Below are positions 52,530-62,609 of a DNA stretch of 64,000 nucleotides, piece by piece (positions within the stretch are counted from its first letter, which is position 1; each line of letters opens with the position of its first letter). The DNA is from Diphasiastrum complanatum (lineage: Eukaryota; Streptophyta; Lycopodiopsida; Lycopodiales; Lycopodiaceae). Below the pieces are notes generated by a model. The model worked only from the letters and a program-made list of their open reading frames with translations. It did not search any database and was not told the origin of the DNA. The stretch spans positions 30,933,427-30,997,426 of the forward strand of contig CM055094.1 of the NCBI GenBank assembly GCA_029204225.1, given 5' to 3'. Both the position numbers and the translations under genes were made by a program.

Positions 52530-53225
52530 CTATTGAACTAGGTAAAAAGCTTTCTAAGCTTGATGAGTCACAGTCATTTGATGCTACGCTGTATAGACAG
52601 TTAGTAGGGAGCTTGATTTACCTTACCACGAATAGACCAAATATATGCTATGTTGTTGGCATTGTAAGTCAGTTTATGGCAACACCTACGGAAACGCATT
52701 GGAAGACAGCTAAACACATTTTGCGTTATGTGAAAGACACTTCATAGTATGGCTTGATTTACAAAAAACATGATGGTTTGGGGAGGTGACTATGATAATC
52801 GTAGATCCACCACAGGGTATGTATTCCAGTTTTGTGGTAGTTGCTTTTCCTGGTCTAGTAAGAAGCAAAGTACAATTGCTCTTTCCACCACAGAAGCAGA
52901 GTATAAGGCAATGTGTAGTGCAGCACAGGAAGCTATATGGTTGAGACAAATCTTGGAAGAAATTGGCATGAGGCAGAAAAATCCCACGACTTTACATAGC
53001 GACAGCCAGAGTGGCATTCAGCTAGCAAAGAATCCAATGTTCCATGCGAGAACTAAACACATTGAGATTCAGTATCACTTTATACATGAGAGGCTGCTGA
53101 GTCGTGAAATTCATGTTGTTCATTGTAGCACAGAAGAATAACTAGCTGATATTTTCACTAAGCCACTTACTGGAGAAAAGTTTGATAAGTTTAGATCAAA
53201 GCTTTTTGTACTTAAAGTTTGTTGA
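52530..53225 (+). pseudogene. Element G RT tail and RNase H
   Basis: After the internal deletion, coding resumes in the RT tail: YRQLVGSLIYLTTNRPN and SQFMATPTETHWKTAKHILR, with a stop at about 52746. A frameshift leads to RRSTTGYVFQFCGSCFSWSS, LSTTEAEYKAMCSAAQEAIW, HSDSQSGIQLAKNPMFHART and, beyond another stop, ADIFTKPLTGEKFDKFR. RNase H would degrade the RNA strand during replication. Its Asp and Glu motifs are visible but the frame is broken. Confidence 0.85.
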
Positions 53226-53278
53226 TTTTAAAGATATGTATATGATTGTATAGAAAGTAGACTCTACTTTAAGGGAGA

Positions 53279-53551
53279 GAGTTAGAATTAAAGTAGAATC
53301 ACTATGTTACTATACTGTGGGTCTTATCAGTGGATAAGGATCAGTTGGCCTCGCCACGAGGCAAGTCGATGGGACATGCGTCCCACCAACGGCAACCGAG
53401 TCATGCATGGGTTGCCTGAGTGAACAACTATATGTACAGTGTAATTTCATTTTGAGAAATACAGTTGCTATGTGAGCTTGCTGTGGAGAGTGTTTTCTGT
53501 CTGTGTTACTATGTAACATGATCTGTGTTCCTGTGCAAAGCAAATTCTAAG
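53279..53551 (+). repeat. 3' LTR of element G
   Basis: 273 bp, GAGTTAGAATTAAAG to CAAATTCTAAG, directly followed by the TCTAG target copy and the resumed RT coding of F. Confidence 0.88.
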
Positions 53552-53556
53552 TCTAG

Positions 53557-54119
53557 TTGCTTGCTTCAAGCCATAAAGACTTCTAAATAGCAAACACATC
53601 TTAGATTTATCCTTGATGAATCCTTGAGGTTGTTCCATGTATATCTCCTCCTCAAGATAGCCATTCAAAAAAACGTTGGAGACATCAAGTTGATACAATT
53701 TCCACTTAAAAAATAAGGCAAGAGAGATTATGATTCTTGTTGTCACCATCTTTGCTACAGGAGCAAAGGTTTCTTCATAGTCAAGGCCATATGTTTGTGC
53801 AAAACCTTTAGCACATAATCTTGCCTTGTACTTGTTGATGGAGCCATCATGATTGTACTTGATCTTGAACACCCACTTGCATCCAATGATGTGCATGTTA
53901 GGTGGTGGATCCACTAGCTCCCATGTGTGGTTGGTGATCAAGGCATCATATTCAATCTTCATGGCCTCACACCACTCCTTGGTATTGAGGGCTTCTTGGA
54001 CATCTTTGGGCTCCTCATGAGAAACAAAATAAGCAAAAGTGGAATCAAGATCCACTTGTTTCCTTTGTCATCATAAGTGACCCTCTTAGGCTCGGATCTT
54101 TCCCTCATGGATCTTCCAA
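53557..54119 (-). pseudogene. Element F: RT N-terminal half
   Basis: The frame reads leftwards from about 54119: RSEPKRVTYDDK-like linker, FAYFVSHEEPKDVQEALNTK, WELVDPPPNMHIIGCKWVFK, KARLCAKGFAQTYGLDYEET, WKLYQLDVSNVFLNGYLEEE and LLFRSLYGLKQAT, then the G insertion. The reading frame is open throughout. Upstream it is joined at 54119/54120 to a truncated LTR, proving a large deletion of gag, protease and integrase. Confidence 0.9.
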
Positions 54120-54699
54120 GTACTTTTGATCTCCTAAGCCCAATAATACCATAAAGATCAAACTAGCATTGATTGACGATAGGAAAGTTGATCATACAAG
54201 AAATATTATTGTGTTACAAGCAAGATCTATCAACAAAATATGAAACTAAGTACAATAAATGCCTCAACTCGGCTAGAGAGAGAATACGAATGTACAAACT
54301 CGAGTAGAGAGAGAGGGCACAAAGAGCTTAGTCTCCAAATTTGCATTACACACAAAAATCATCATCTTCTCAATGAGAGTACATCACATATATATAGATC
54401 CATGGACTCTACTCCTACTTTGAGTTGAATTGGAGTTATGAATCCACCTCTCAAGCTATCTAGACTTATTCAAGCCACCTCAATATGTCTAATTGTGCCA
54501 CCTAGTATTTTCATGCATTAAATGTGGCATGCAAAAGTACAAATGGCAATTCCTATGGTAGCTTGAGTTTCTACTTCTACCTACCTTGAATATTTTATTC
54601 TAAGATGAGTCTTTACTAAGCCGAAAGAGCTCAATTCATCTTTGCCATTTTTAGGACCCCTACTTACAACATTAGATAGATTTTTCCAATATTTCAACA
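54120..54699 (-). repeat. 5' LTR remnant of element F
   Basis: 580 bp nearly identical to 48061-48638, ending TATTTCAACA at 54699. The internal-side ~35 bp and the primer site have been lost. Confidence 0.87.
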
Positions 54700-55120
54700 A
54701 ATCAACACGCTCATCATCCTTCTTATCCCAAAGACGAGGAATAGAAGAATCACTATGAGCAAGGAACTCTATGATATAAACCATGGACTCTTGCACTAGC
54801 CATCCTTCCGCCATGCTACCTTCAGGCCTTGCTCTTTGTCTTACGAAGTCTTTCAATGTTTTCATGAATCGTTTCAAGAAAAACATCCAACGGCTATGGA
54901 TAGTGCCTGAATTAAAAATATGGATCAATGTTAGTGAGAGAACATTGTACTTTCCACAATAGCAATAGTCTAGGATGGACTAAGAATAGGCAGATTAGAG
55001 AAAATATGGGTCCAAAGAGGGCCCTATAAGAAATGTCATGTAGGAGAGAGAAAAATAACAATAAAGTTATTATAGTATCATTTTTTAACTTCTTTACGCA
55101 TCTGCCTTCACTACTTTCCA
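54700..55120 (-). pseudogene. Tnp2-type transposase D, DUF4218 part
   Basis: Minus-strand exon with SRWMFFLKRFMKTLKDFVRQ, RARPEGSMAEGWLVQESMVY and SIPRLWDKKDDERVD, up to the F insertion at 54699. It is clearly homologous to the 22670-22900 exon of the other Tnp2 gene. The exon opens after an acceptor-like TTTTTAATTCAG (about 54910-54921). The rest, to about 55120, looks like intron; no further exon is found, so D is truncated here or earlier exons are lost. Confidence 0.78.
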
Positions 55121-55511
55121 TTCGAGTGAATGTACCTTACTTTAGTCACATCGAACTTCACTGATGCTTAACCACAGTTAAAGTATAATTTTCAAAATGT
55201 CAAAATATTCCCTCCCAATAGTTGGGAACACACAAAAATGTGAATTAGGAGTGACATTTCAGAAACAAAGCCTACGCCATCTCTATCTCCAAGGTCGTTA
55301 GCGCCATCTCCAGCTCTATTATTGTCATTGTGTTATTTGTTACTATACTACTATATTGATGACAAAGTTTTATCATCTTCATGTGGATCTGTCACCGGAA
55401 TATGCTCCGCTCAGGATAAAAAATTCAAAGCAACCCAAATTGTCAACTTCTGATATGATCTGATATAGGGAGGAAAAGCTAAAGCATGTAGATTTATGAT
55501 CATCAGGAACA
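55121..55511. other. No supportable gene
   Basis: AT-rich sequence between Tnp2 gene D and the next plus-strand gene. It may contain the 5' end of that gene, but no start or domain is recognisable. Confidence 0.4.
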
Positions 55512-58030
55512 TTGTATCCTATTGATCCATGTTCATTGCAACATACAGATTTTCATTCGGTGAGTCACTTAATAATCTATATGTGTCATGGCAAAATTGG
55601 CCTTTTAGGTTACTGTGAGAATTGGAATGCACATTCAATGCAAAGAATACATTATTTGCAAGAGAAATTAAGGAAAATATCAAAGGAGTGCGATGAAAAA
55701 TCTACAGAGTTAAAAACTTGTTTGGAAGAAAATGAGATGTTAAAAAACGAGATCCAAATGTTGAAATCTTCTTTGAGTCATTTTACAACTAGTAATGATG
55801 AGATGAAAACTGCATTTCAATCCATGCGTATATCATATTTGTCTCTTGTTAAAGATATGGATGTGCTCAACAAAAAGGTCACAAACAACAAGAGGAAAAG
55901 ATTGGTAACCAAGGATATATGTGATCTATCATCCAGAGGAGGTTATTGAAAAAGAAGAATCTGTGCTTTCAAGTAAGTTATAGCTTATTTGGTTTAATAT
56001 TGGTTGAACTTTTAGATTCAATCATAATCGCTAGTTTTGTGATTTATTAATTTCAACTTTCTATTGATTTGTTTATAATGTTGTCTCTACTGACAGTTTT
56101 ATGAACATTATGTTTGCAATGCAGATCAACATTGGTTGTTGAAGACCATTTGGCCGATGAGATTTCCATTGAAAACTCACTAGAAATCTATGAAATCAAT
56201 GTTAAACAATACCAAAATGAAAAAGATTAAGGCTTCAGTTACTGATAACATTATGAATGAAGTTGGAAAAATATTGGACACTACATTGATTCAGGGGACA
56301 TGTGATTTTTCTAGCATCAGTAGAGAAGCATATGCAACAATGTTTAAGATGATAAATGAGGAATTTGCACAGGTAAGTATTAAAAAGTTTCCAATCCCAC
56401 GACCATTTCATCTTAAAAAGAAAAGAGACATGTTAAACCAAGGCATGCAGACAATAGTTGGTAATTTATCTCATACCAATGAAGTGTATTGCTCGAAAGG
56501 AGAAAGTCTAGCATATAACAATTCCAGCAATTTATTTATTGACATTAATCAGTTACTAACATTCATCATAAAGCTTTACGGTATTACACATGGGAATGTC
56601 AATAACAAATTGATAGTTGTTCTCAAGTTGGATGAGTTTGAAATTATAAAAGGACAAAAAATGGAAAGAGTCAGTCTTACGATCATGAATGGAGCACTTT
56701 CAAATTCAGAAGACTCAAAAGGCCTCAACTTCAGTGTTCAATCAGAAAATGACATTTGGTGGCTGGCAGCTTTTCAGGTATAGTAGTTCCTTCACATATT
56801 CAATAGGGGTAATCTAATATGGATTTCATTTGGAAAATCTTCTTTGTATTAACATTGTTCAGAAACATTTTTTTGTTTCTCTTATAGGTGATGAAAGAAG
56901 ACCATGACATTCTCTCATGGATATTTAAAAGAACGTCATATCCTGCCACCATCATAAATCACATGGATGGAGATCCACTCAATATTTCTAGAATTGGCAC
57001 TTTCAACATAGAATGGAATTTAGCAGGAGATCTAAAAATACTAATATATATGTTCAATGTATCCCATGGCGCTAACTCTAAACACCCATGTTTGTATTGC
57101 ATGAAGACAACAATAGACATGACAAGGAGTACAAGAATATCAAGAGATCAAGAAGATCTTAATTGGAAACCCATACTACCGATTCCTCTTCAGAATGTTT
57201 ATATCTATACATTGCATGAAGAGGTGCATATAATAGAAAAAATAATATATCTTCACATCTTGTTTGCATTAAATACCAAGCCAGAGGCAACTGCAAAGGA
57301 AGCTATTTCCAGATTAGAGGGTGTGTTGTCTAAAGCAAGTTTACATAAAAGCCACGTTAAAATAAAAAAAGATGCCAAGCTATCAGATAAAACATGAAAT
57401 ATTCCATGCAAGCCAAGCATTGGAGGATCCAAAGCTCGTAGATTTTTATCAAATCATTCTAGCAAACAATCCAAGATTCAATTCTTGGTTTGGAAAGAGA
57501 TCATGGCTGCAACTCAAGATTTCAAAAAAGAAGGTTCTACTTGTCTACACAAAGTAGAAGTTTGGAAAAAATTAGACAACAAGGTGAAATACTTGAGAAA
57601 AGATAAATTTTCAAATATTGATGTATAAATGATACAGAAAACAACCAGTGAATTTGTGGATACAGTTTGAAATGCATGGGGTTTAGATCATATAACTCAT
57701 TATATGGTAAGATTTCAATGTTACACTAGTATAGACAAATATGTGCAATTAATTTAAATACTTTTGGTACTTATTTGTATTTTGTTTTTATAACAGGCAG
57801 CACATATTACGACATCATTCAACATTCTTTGCAAGAAATAGTGGAACTCTTAGCATATGGTCATCGCAAGGAATGGAAAAATCTCATTGGCAAGCAAGAG
57901 CAGCATTTCATAGAAGATGTAAGTTTTAAGGAACAACTTCCAACATCTTCAATTGCACATGCATCACCAATTGTTGTGTATATTGATTTCTTAGGATCTA
58001 GAACAAATTCTAAAGAAACAAAAGAATCTT
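55512..58030 (+). pseudogene. Decayed gene with a coiled coil and a putative RNase-H-fold (transposase-like) domain
   Basis: Three coding blocks are visible. Block 1 (55512-55949) has a long heptad-rich coiled coil: LQEKLRKISKECDEKSTELK and LEENEMLKNEIQMLKSSL. A likely intron follows (CAA|GTAAGT near 55972 to TGCAG near 56124). Block 2 (56190-56774) has FPIPRPFHLKKKRDMLNQGM and the strand LIVVLKLDEFEIIKG with an acidic residue. An intron about 56776-56887 (GTATAG to TTATAG) joins in phase to block 3 (56888-57397): MKEDHDILSWIF, then NLAGDLKILIYMFNVSHGAN with SKHPCLYC. The order (Asp on a central strand, then GD-x-K about 120 residues on, then a Cys-x-x-Cys after an AN-SK turn) matches uncharacterised proteins I know from cnidarian and glomeromycete genomes and loosely RAG1-like transposases. 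Frameshifts occur near 55915, 56210 and 57370; the C-terminus runs into copia H. Confidence 0.45.
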
Positions 58031-58583
58031 TGGAGCAACTCATATGAGTTGTTGCTCCACTATCAATATACCATGATACATCATTAAAGGGTAAAGAAAA
58101 AAAACTAGACATCAGAAGAGATGTCTCTCCACAACTTGCATGTGAGTCTTCTATGATACAACTGGTTTGAACTTCTTGTGTCTTCTTCTTGAAGTTAGAA
58201 GGATGAGCTGACTCATCTTCTACTCCACCATAGTCTTTGTTCTTTGCACGAGAGTAATGGTTCTTACTCCTCTTTCTTGACTTGATCTTGGCTTCATGAA
58301 GGTTCTTCAGAGTCTCCCAAGTCTCCTTTGCTGAGGTGCATGAACTATTCTCTCTCAACATCTCATCAGAGATGTTCAATTTGATGATATGTAGAGCAAT
58401 TCATGCTCTCTTCTTGAATTTCTGAGCCTCATCAGAAGCTGCAGGTTCAACTTCAGTTCCAATTACAATATCCATTACACCATAAAGAATCAACAAGGAT
58501 TCTATCCTATCCTTCCAAACTGAATAGTTAAAGGTGTATAGTCTTTCACTAGCTTGAAAGAGACAATCTCCTACAGATGCCAT
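57920..58583 (-). pseudogene. Element H gag and protease remnant
   Basis: Starts at ATG 58583 (MASVGDCLFQASERLYTFNY). After a stop near 58399, MNISDEMLRENSSCTSAKET and WETLKNLHEAK follow. Most of the gag core and the zinc knuckle are then deleted, and the frame jumps to SRKRSKNHYSRAKNK. The protease motif is intact, WYIDSGATTHMSCSKDSF (about 58080-58030), followed by ACAIEDVGSCSLKLTSS. Beyond that, copia similarity ends. Confidence 0.85.
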
Positions 58584-59353
58584 GAATGTGAAGACTCTTG
58601 TAATTGGACTGCAATATGTTTGAGCTTGTTCCTATCTGACTTAGAGTTGCTGCTTTCTTTCACTATAAGTATTTTCAAAAAAGTACTACCATCCTATGTG
58701 AAACGCATGCAACTGTATTTGAGACAGGTCTCAAATATTCCACAAGACAAGCTAACTAGATCAGATACACGAAGTGGATTGAGACACTTTGGTTAGTTTG
58801 AATCCTACTTTTGGCACGTGTGAAATGCAACAAAAGAAAACACTATTGACACTCAGAAGGCTCAAAGGGTGTTCAATTACTTCAAACTCAGTCTTGATCT
58901 TTAGTTTCTTGTGTAGGATGCTCAAAACCATGAATTCAAAACAAAGTATAAATTGATTCAAATCAAAATGTTGTCACTCAGATTTTGGACCTATCCTAAT
59001 CCTCTTCAAGAGCTTATAACTCTTGCTAGACACTTCAGATTGATTTGGTTTCAATTTCTATAATAAGTACAGATCACAAGCTTTCCATCAAGCTATAACA
59101 CTGCTATCTTTGGATCTATAAGTAAGAAAAACAAAGGGACTAAAAATCTCTGATCTTCACACATGCAGAATTCCAGAATTCCGTACTACCTCAATTCAGG
59201 TCTGAAAATTCAGTTCAAGTCCGATTTGGTCCAATTACACTTCAGAGAAATGTTAGAAAAGATGAAAAACTGCTTTTTTTTTCTTGTTTATCTCTCAATT
59301 TCTTGTACTATCAGGGAAATTAGCATGCAAAACTTAATGAGGCTCTGATACCA

Positions 59354-60148
59354 TGTTGAAAATTCCAGAATTCACACGTGTGGGGAAGGTCCACAAGAGT
59401 GACTGATCTTGATTAAGCTTTGTGATTGGCACAGTACCCTGATTCTAGATTGTTCAACAAGATCTAGTTCAGAAGATATGGCTAATTCACAATCTAGCAT
59501 GCTAATCAATAGACTATGATAGCAATGAATCAAAGAATGATTAAAAGTACAAGATTACAATGCATAATTATTAGCCTCAACACGAGTTAGAGATAGAGAG
59601 AGAGCTAGAGAGATAACAAGAAAAAACAGTTTAGATCCAACCAAGCATGAGATAGCTACAAAACTTTGGTTCTTCATTCCTTTGTGAATGAAAATGATAT
59701 GTACATATATAGGAGAGGCAAAATTCGTGGTACTCCTTGCATTCAATGCACATCCTACACCTATTCAAGTGCAAACAACTACTAACTTGACACCTAACTG
59801 CTAGCATGCATAGGTTGCACCTAACTTCTACCTACTTTCTCCAAATGGCAATTTCTCAACTAGCCTTGTACAAATCTACATGCATGTGTCCATTAGAGTG
59901 ATTGCATGCTTTGCATGTCACTATGAAAACTTAGGACATTTTGCATCTATTGTGGCTCGAGTTTCTACAAGGTCATAATTGACCAATTCCATGTGAATCT
60001 CTATATGCATGTCAAACTAGACATTGTAAACATTATTGCATATCATACTAGACAACTAGACTTTATGCATGTCACTGGAATTTGATCTACCTAACCCAAC
60101 TCGCCCTATTCTAATTCACATACCTTGGATATGTACAAAATATTAACA
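59354..60148 (-). repeat. 5' LTR of element H
   Basis: 795 bp, TGTTGAAAATTCC to AAAATATTAACA on the plus strand. It is the same length as the 3' LTR of C and its reverse complement in content, including the CACACGTGTG word and AAGCTTTGTGATTGGCAC. Confidence 0.9.
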
Positions 60149-60433
60149 TGGGTAGGATCCCCCAAACATTAACAACAGATGATAGATATGTTTTACAATT
60201 TTTAACATCTTCGATGGATGAAGACAGCAAAAACCTGCCTTGTCATTTTTCTCCCTCCGCTCACGTAGCTCCTTGTCTGATGTCGTAGGCATCTCTTCTG
60301 TGCCATCCACCCAGGGGAAAAGTCCTTCGCCCTTGAGTATCAGTGATGTCTTAGCTTTCCAGGCTAGAAAGTAAGATCCTGAAGAATCAAGAATTGTGTA
60401 GATCTTGCTTTGCATGTTGCTGATTGAAGCCAT
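60149..60433 (-). pseudogene. Element I gag fragment
   Basis: Starts at ATG 60433. The order SGSYFLAWKAKTSLILKGEG then LFPWVDGTEEMPTTSDKELR is the N-terminal gag pattern of another copia lineage (YFxWKxxMxxxLKxxGLWxxVxG). It breaks at 60149, where the LTR of H begins, so H inserted into it. The rest of I is not found on the far side of H. Confidence 0.75.
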
Positions 60434-60535
60434 TGCTTTTGAAGTCTGTTCCCTCGTTGATGGGTGTTTGTTTGAATTCTTGGCCTCCTGGATCTGATAG
60501 CTTCCTGGTTACATTAGATTATTACAAGGTAGATA

Positions 60536-61300
60536 GGCTCTGATACCACTGATGAACACGAATGGAATGAATCGCGGTCGCAAAATAGTTGCGAAGGCAA
60601 AACAACCACGGCTCAATGCAATTCGGAAGGAGTTCAATGCAGTCACTGGACACTGCCAGCTGAATCACTCCTACAGTCCTCCAGAATGTAGTCAGGCACT
60701 GCTGATCTACGTTTACAAACTAATACAACATTCATTCAACCAATGTGCAGAATTAAATGGATGGGAGAATCAGACACAGGAATAATAGTAGACAACATTT
60801 GTATTCAAGATCATACATTATAAAAGAGACGTGCACAATGGCTACAAGATCATCTATTGATTTTTTTTTTTTATTCTTCAAGCACTGCATGCAGATCCAC
60901 GCAATGCATAGGCGTGAGAGAAATACAGTTCTCTCACGAGTGGATGTCTCGCTTACTACCGGACTTGTGGATCTCTATGGATCCTACTTATAGAACTCGT
61001 CTCACACACAAGCAGACTTCTTGTCTATATTTCGTCTTGATTGCTTACTAGCATCAGACTGCTTTTTTGTATGTGTGTCAAGTATCATCCAGTAAGTATA
61101 TAGTCGCTCTATGTAGCTTTAAGATTAGAGCTATTAAGCATCTACAACTAATCAGGAAATTATAAGAGTGGCAGATTAGCCAGGACCTAGAGTGTATCTG
61201 TTGACGATGCCATCAGATTAGACATCTGTATTTCTGGGTACTTGTATGATCTTGTTGGTACTTTCAAGAGCGTGAGGGCAAAAAAGATTTCACAACATTT
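60536..61300 (-). repeat. Primer site and 5' LTR of element I
   Basis: The minus-strand primer site TGGTATCAGAGCC is at 60536-60548, and the LTR starts TGATGAACACG at 60550. A minus-strand TATA-like CTATAAGTAGG lies near 60976-60986. The outer end is uncertain; TTTCACAACA near 61291-61300 is a candidate. Part of this LTR recurs inverted at 24755-24845. Confidence 0.55.
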
Positions 61301-61753
61301 TTTGTGTCACGTCGTTGGTTTCGTTTTCGTTGTCTGACTTTCTCGTATTGGACTGCAAAAGATTCTCGTTCGCAAATCTTTTGTGTTTGTGTCTTCTTGT
61401 CAGGTGTTCACAAAACTTTTGTGCTTCGTGTCTCTTGACTTTCGTGTTCGCGAACATCTTCGTCAGGCCAAGGGCTGAAAGCTAACAAAGCTTTGTAAAT
61501 AGAAACGTTTTGTTTCTTCATGAAACTTGTGGGAGAGATAGACTTCTTACTTGCATGTGCTTCATTTCAAAGATTGAAGCAAGATCCAAATTCAAGGTAG
61601 ATTGATTTTTTCAAGTGAGAGTTTGATCTCACATTCTATTGCTAGATTTCATAGGTTGGATCAACATTATCCGAGTGTTAGATCCTAGGTTGAGATAGCA
61701 AGCAACATTTTCAACTCCATTTTTGTCATTACTTGAATTTCTCACAGAGAAAA
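61301..61753 (+). other. Leader-like sequence upstream of element J gag
   Basis: A T-rich, ORF-free stretch directly precedes the gag start of J, comparable in length with the leaders of A and C. No primer site or LTR belonging to J is recognisable, so the 5' end of J may have been replaced by element I. Confidence 0.4.
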
Positions 61754-62600
61754 TGTCTTCATCTGGTTCACATATCTTGGAGCACAGTGAGAGATTAACA
61801 TCTTCCAATTACGCAATGTGAAAGATTAGAATGGAATCATTATTGATTCTACAAGATGTAATGGACATTATGAGTGGAGCTGAAGAAGAACCTGCAGCAC
61901 CTAATGAAGCTGGAACATTCAACAAAAGAACCAAAATTGCCCTTTATTTCATAAAAATGAATGTCACAAATGAAGTGTTAAGAGAGATCAGTACATGCAC
62001 CACTGCCAAGGAGGCTTGGGACACTCTAAAAACAATCTATGAAATTAAGAATACTTCTAGATTGCTTCACTTAGAAACCAAATCTTTCTAAGTTATTAGA
62101 GAGTAGATGAGAGTGCTTCATCATATGTACTGAGAGTAGAGGATCTTCATCAAGAGTTAGCTGTTATTGGAGATGCTCTTATGAACACTAAACTTGTTCA
62201 AGTAGTCCTTAATGGACTTAGAAATAGTATGACAATATTGCATAGACTTATGCTATCAGGGAGGAACTTCCATACTTGGAGACACTGCAAGGTGTTCTCA
62301 TTGCTGAAGAAAGTAGACAAGAGAACAAGATGCTAAGGATCAACAGACTTTCATTGAAAGATGGTGGAGATGACAAAGCACTGTTCATCAGAGACAAGTC
62401 AAGAGGCAAGAGCAAAGGTCAACAACACTTCAAGAAGGACAAAGCCAAAGAAGTTGGTGAGGATCAATCCTCACAAGTCAACATCCAGTGGCAAGAAAAA
62501 GCTGTCAAAAATCAAGGGTTTTTTCTGTGGCAAGAAAGGCCACTATGCATCAAACTGTTTCAAGAAGAAGAACCAATCTAGGCAAGCTAACCTTACTAAT
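61754..62600 (+). pseudogene. Element J gag and zinc knuckle
   Basis: Starts at ATG 61754 (MSSSSGSHILEHSERLTSSN), with a stop at about 61819 where relatives have Trp (AM-K versus STWK). The core MESLLILQDVMDIMSGAEEE, MNVTNEVLREISTCTTAKEA and WDTLKTIYEIKNTSR ends at a stop near 62091. A second frame from 62276 has ETLQGVLIAEESRQENK, and a third has the knuckle FFCGKKGHYASNCFKKKN (about 62515-62570), in which the first Cys is Phe. It is the closest relative of the C gag in the window. Confidence 0.85.
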
Positions 62601-62609
62601 GAGGATGAG

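Larger units (their letters stand above)
49742..53551 (+). mobile_element. Copia element G, internally deleted, nested in F
   Basis: 3.8-kb plus-strand element with LTRs 49742-50015 and 53279-53551 and exact target duplication TCTAG (49737-49741 and 53552-53556) inside the RT of F. Primer site TGGTATCAGAGCC at 50017-50029; purine tract AAGGGAGA before the 3' LTR. A 1.3-kb leader (50030-51334) precedes gag. Most of the protease, all of integrase and most of RT are deleted between about 52520 and 52535. The LTR termini are GAG...AAG rather than TG...CA. Confidence 0.88.
48026..54699 (-). mobile_element. Copia element F, nested in Tnp2 gene D and split by element G
   Basis: Minus-strand copia with 3' LTR 48026-48638 and 5' LTR remnant 54120-54699. 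GATT (AATC on the plus strand) is repeated at both outer edges, which fits a 5-bp target duplication with one mismatch. Internally only the RT N-terminal region, RT and RNase H remain (48657-49736 and 53557-54119). Gag, protease, integrase, the primer site and about 35 bp of the 5' LTR are deleted at 54119/54120. Element G occupies 49742-53551. Confidence 0.82.
57920..60148 (-). mobile_element. Copia element H, 3'-truncated, same family as C
   Basis: Minus-strand element. The 5' LTR is 59354-60148 and the primer site TGGTATCAGAGCC 59341-59353, directly adjacent. A leader (58584-59340) and a gag-protease remnant to about 57920 follow. The 3' half is missing: copia homology stops inside the pre-integrase region, where the plus-strand RNase-H-fold gene ends. 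At its right edge it interrupts the gag of element I. Confidence 0.85.
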
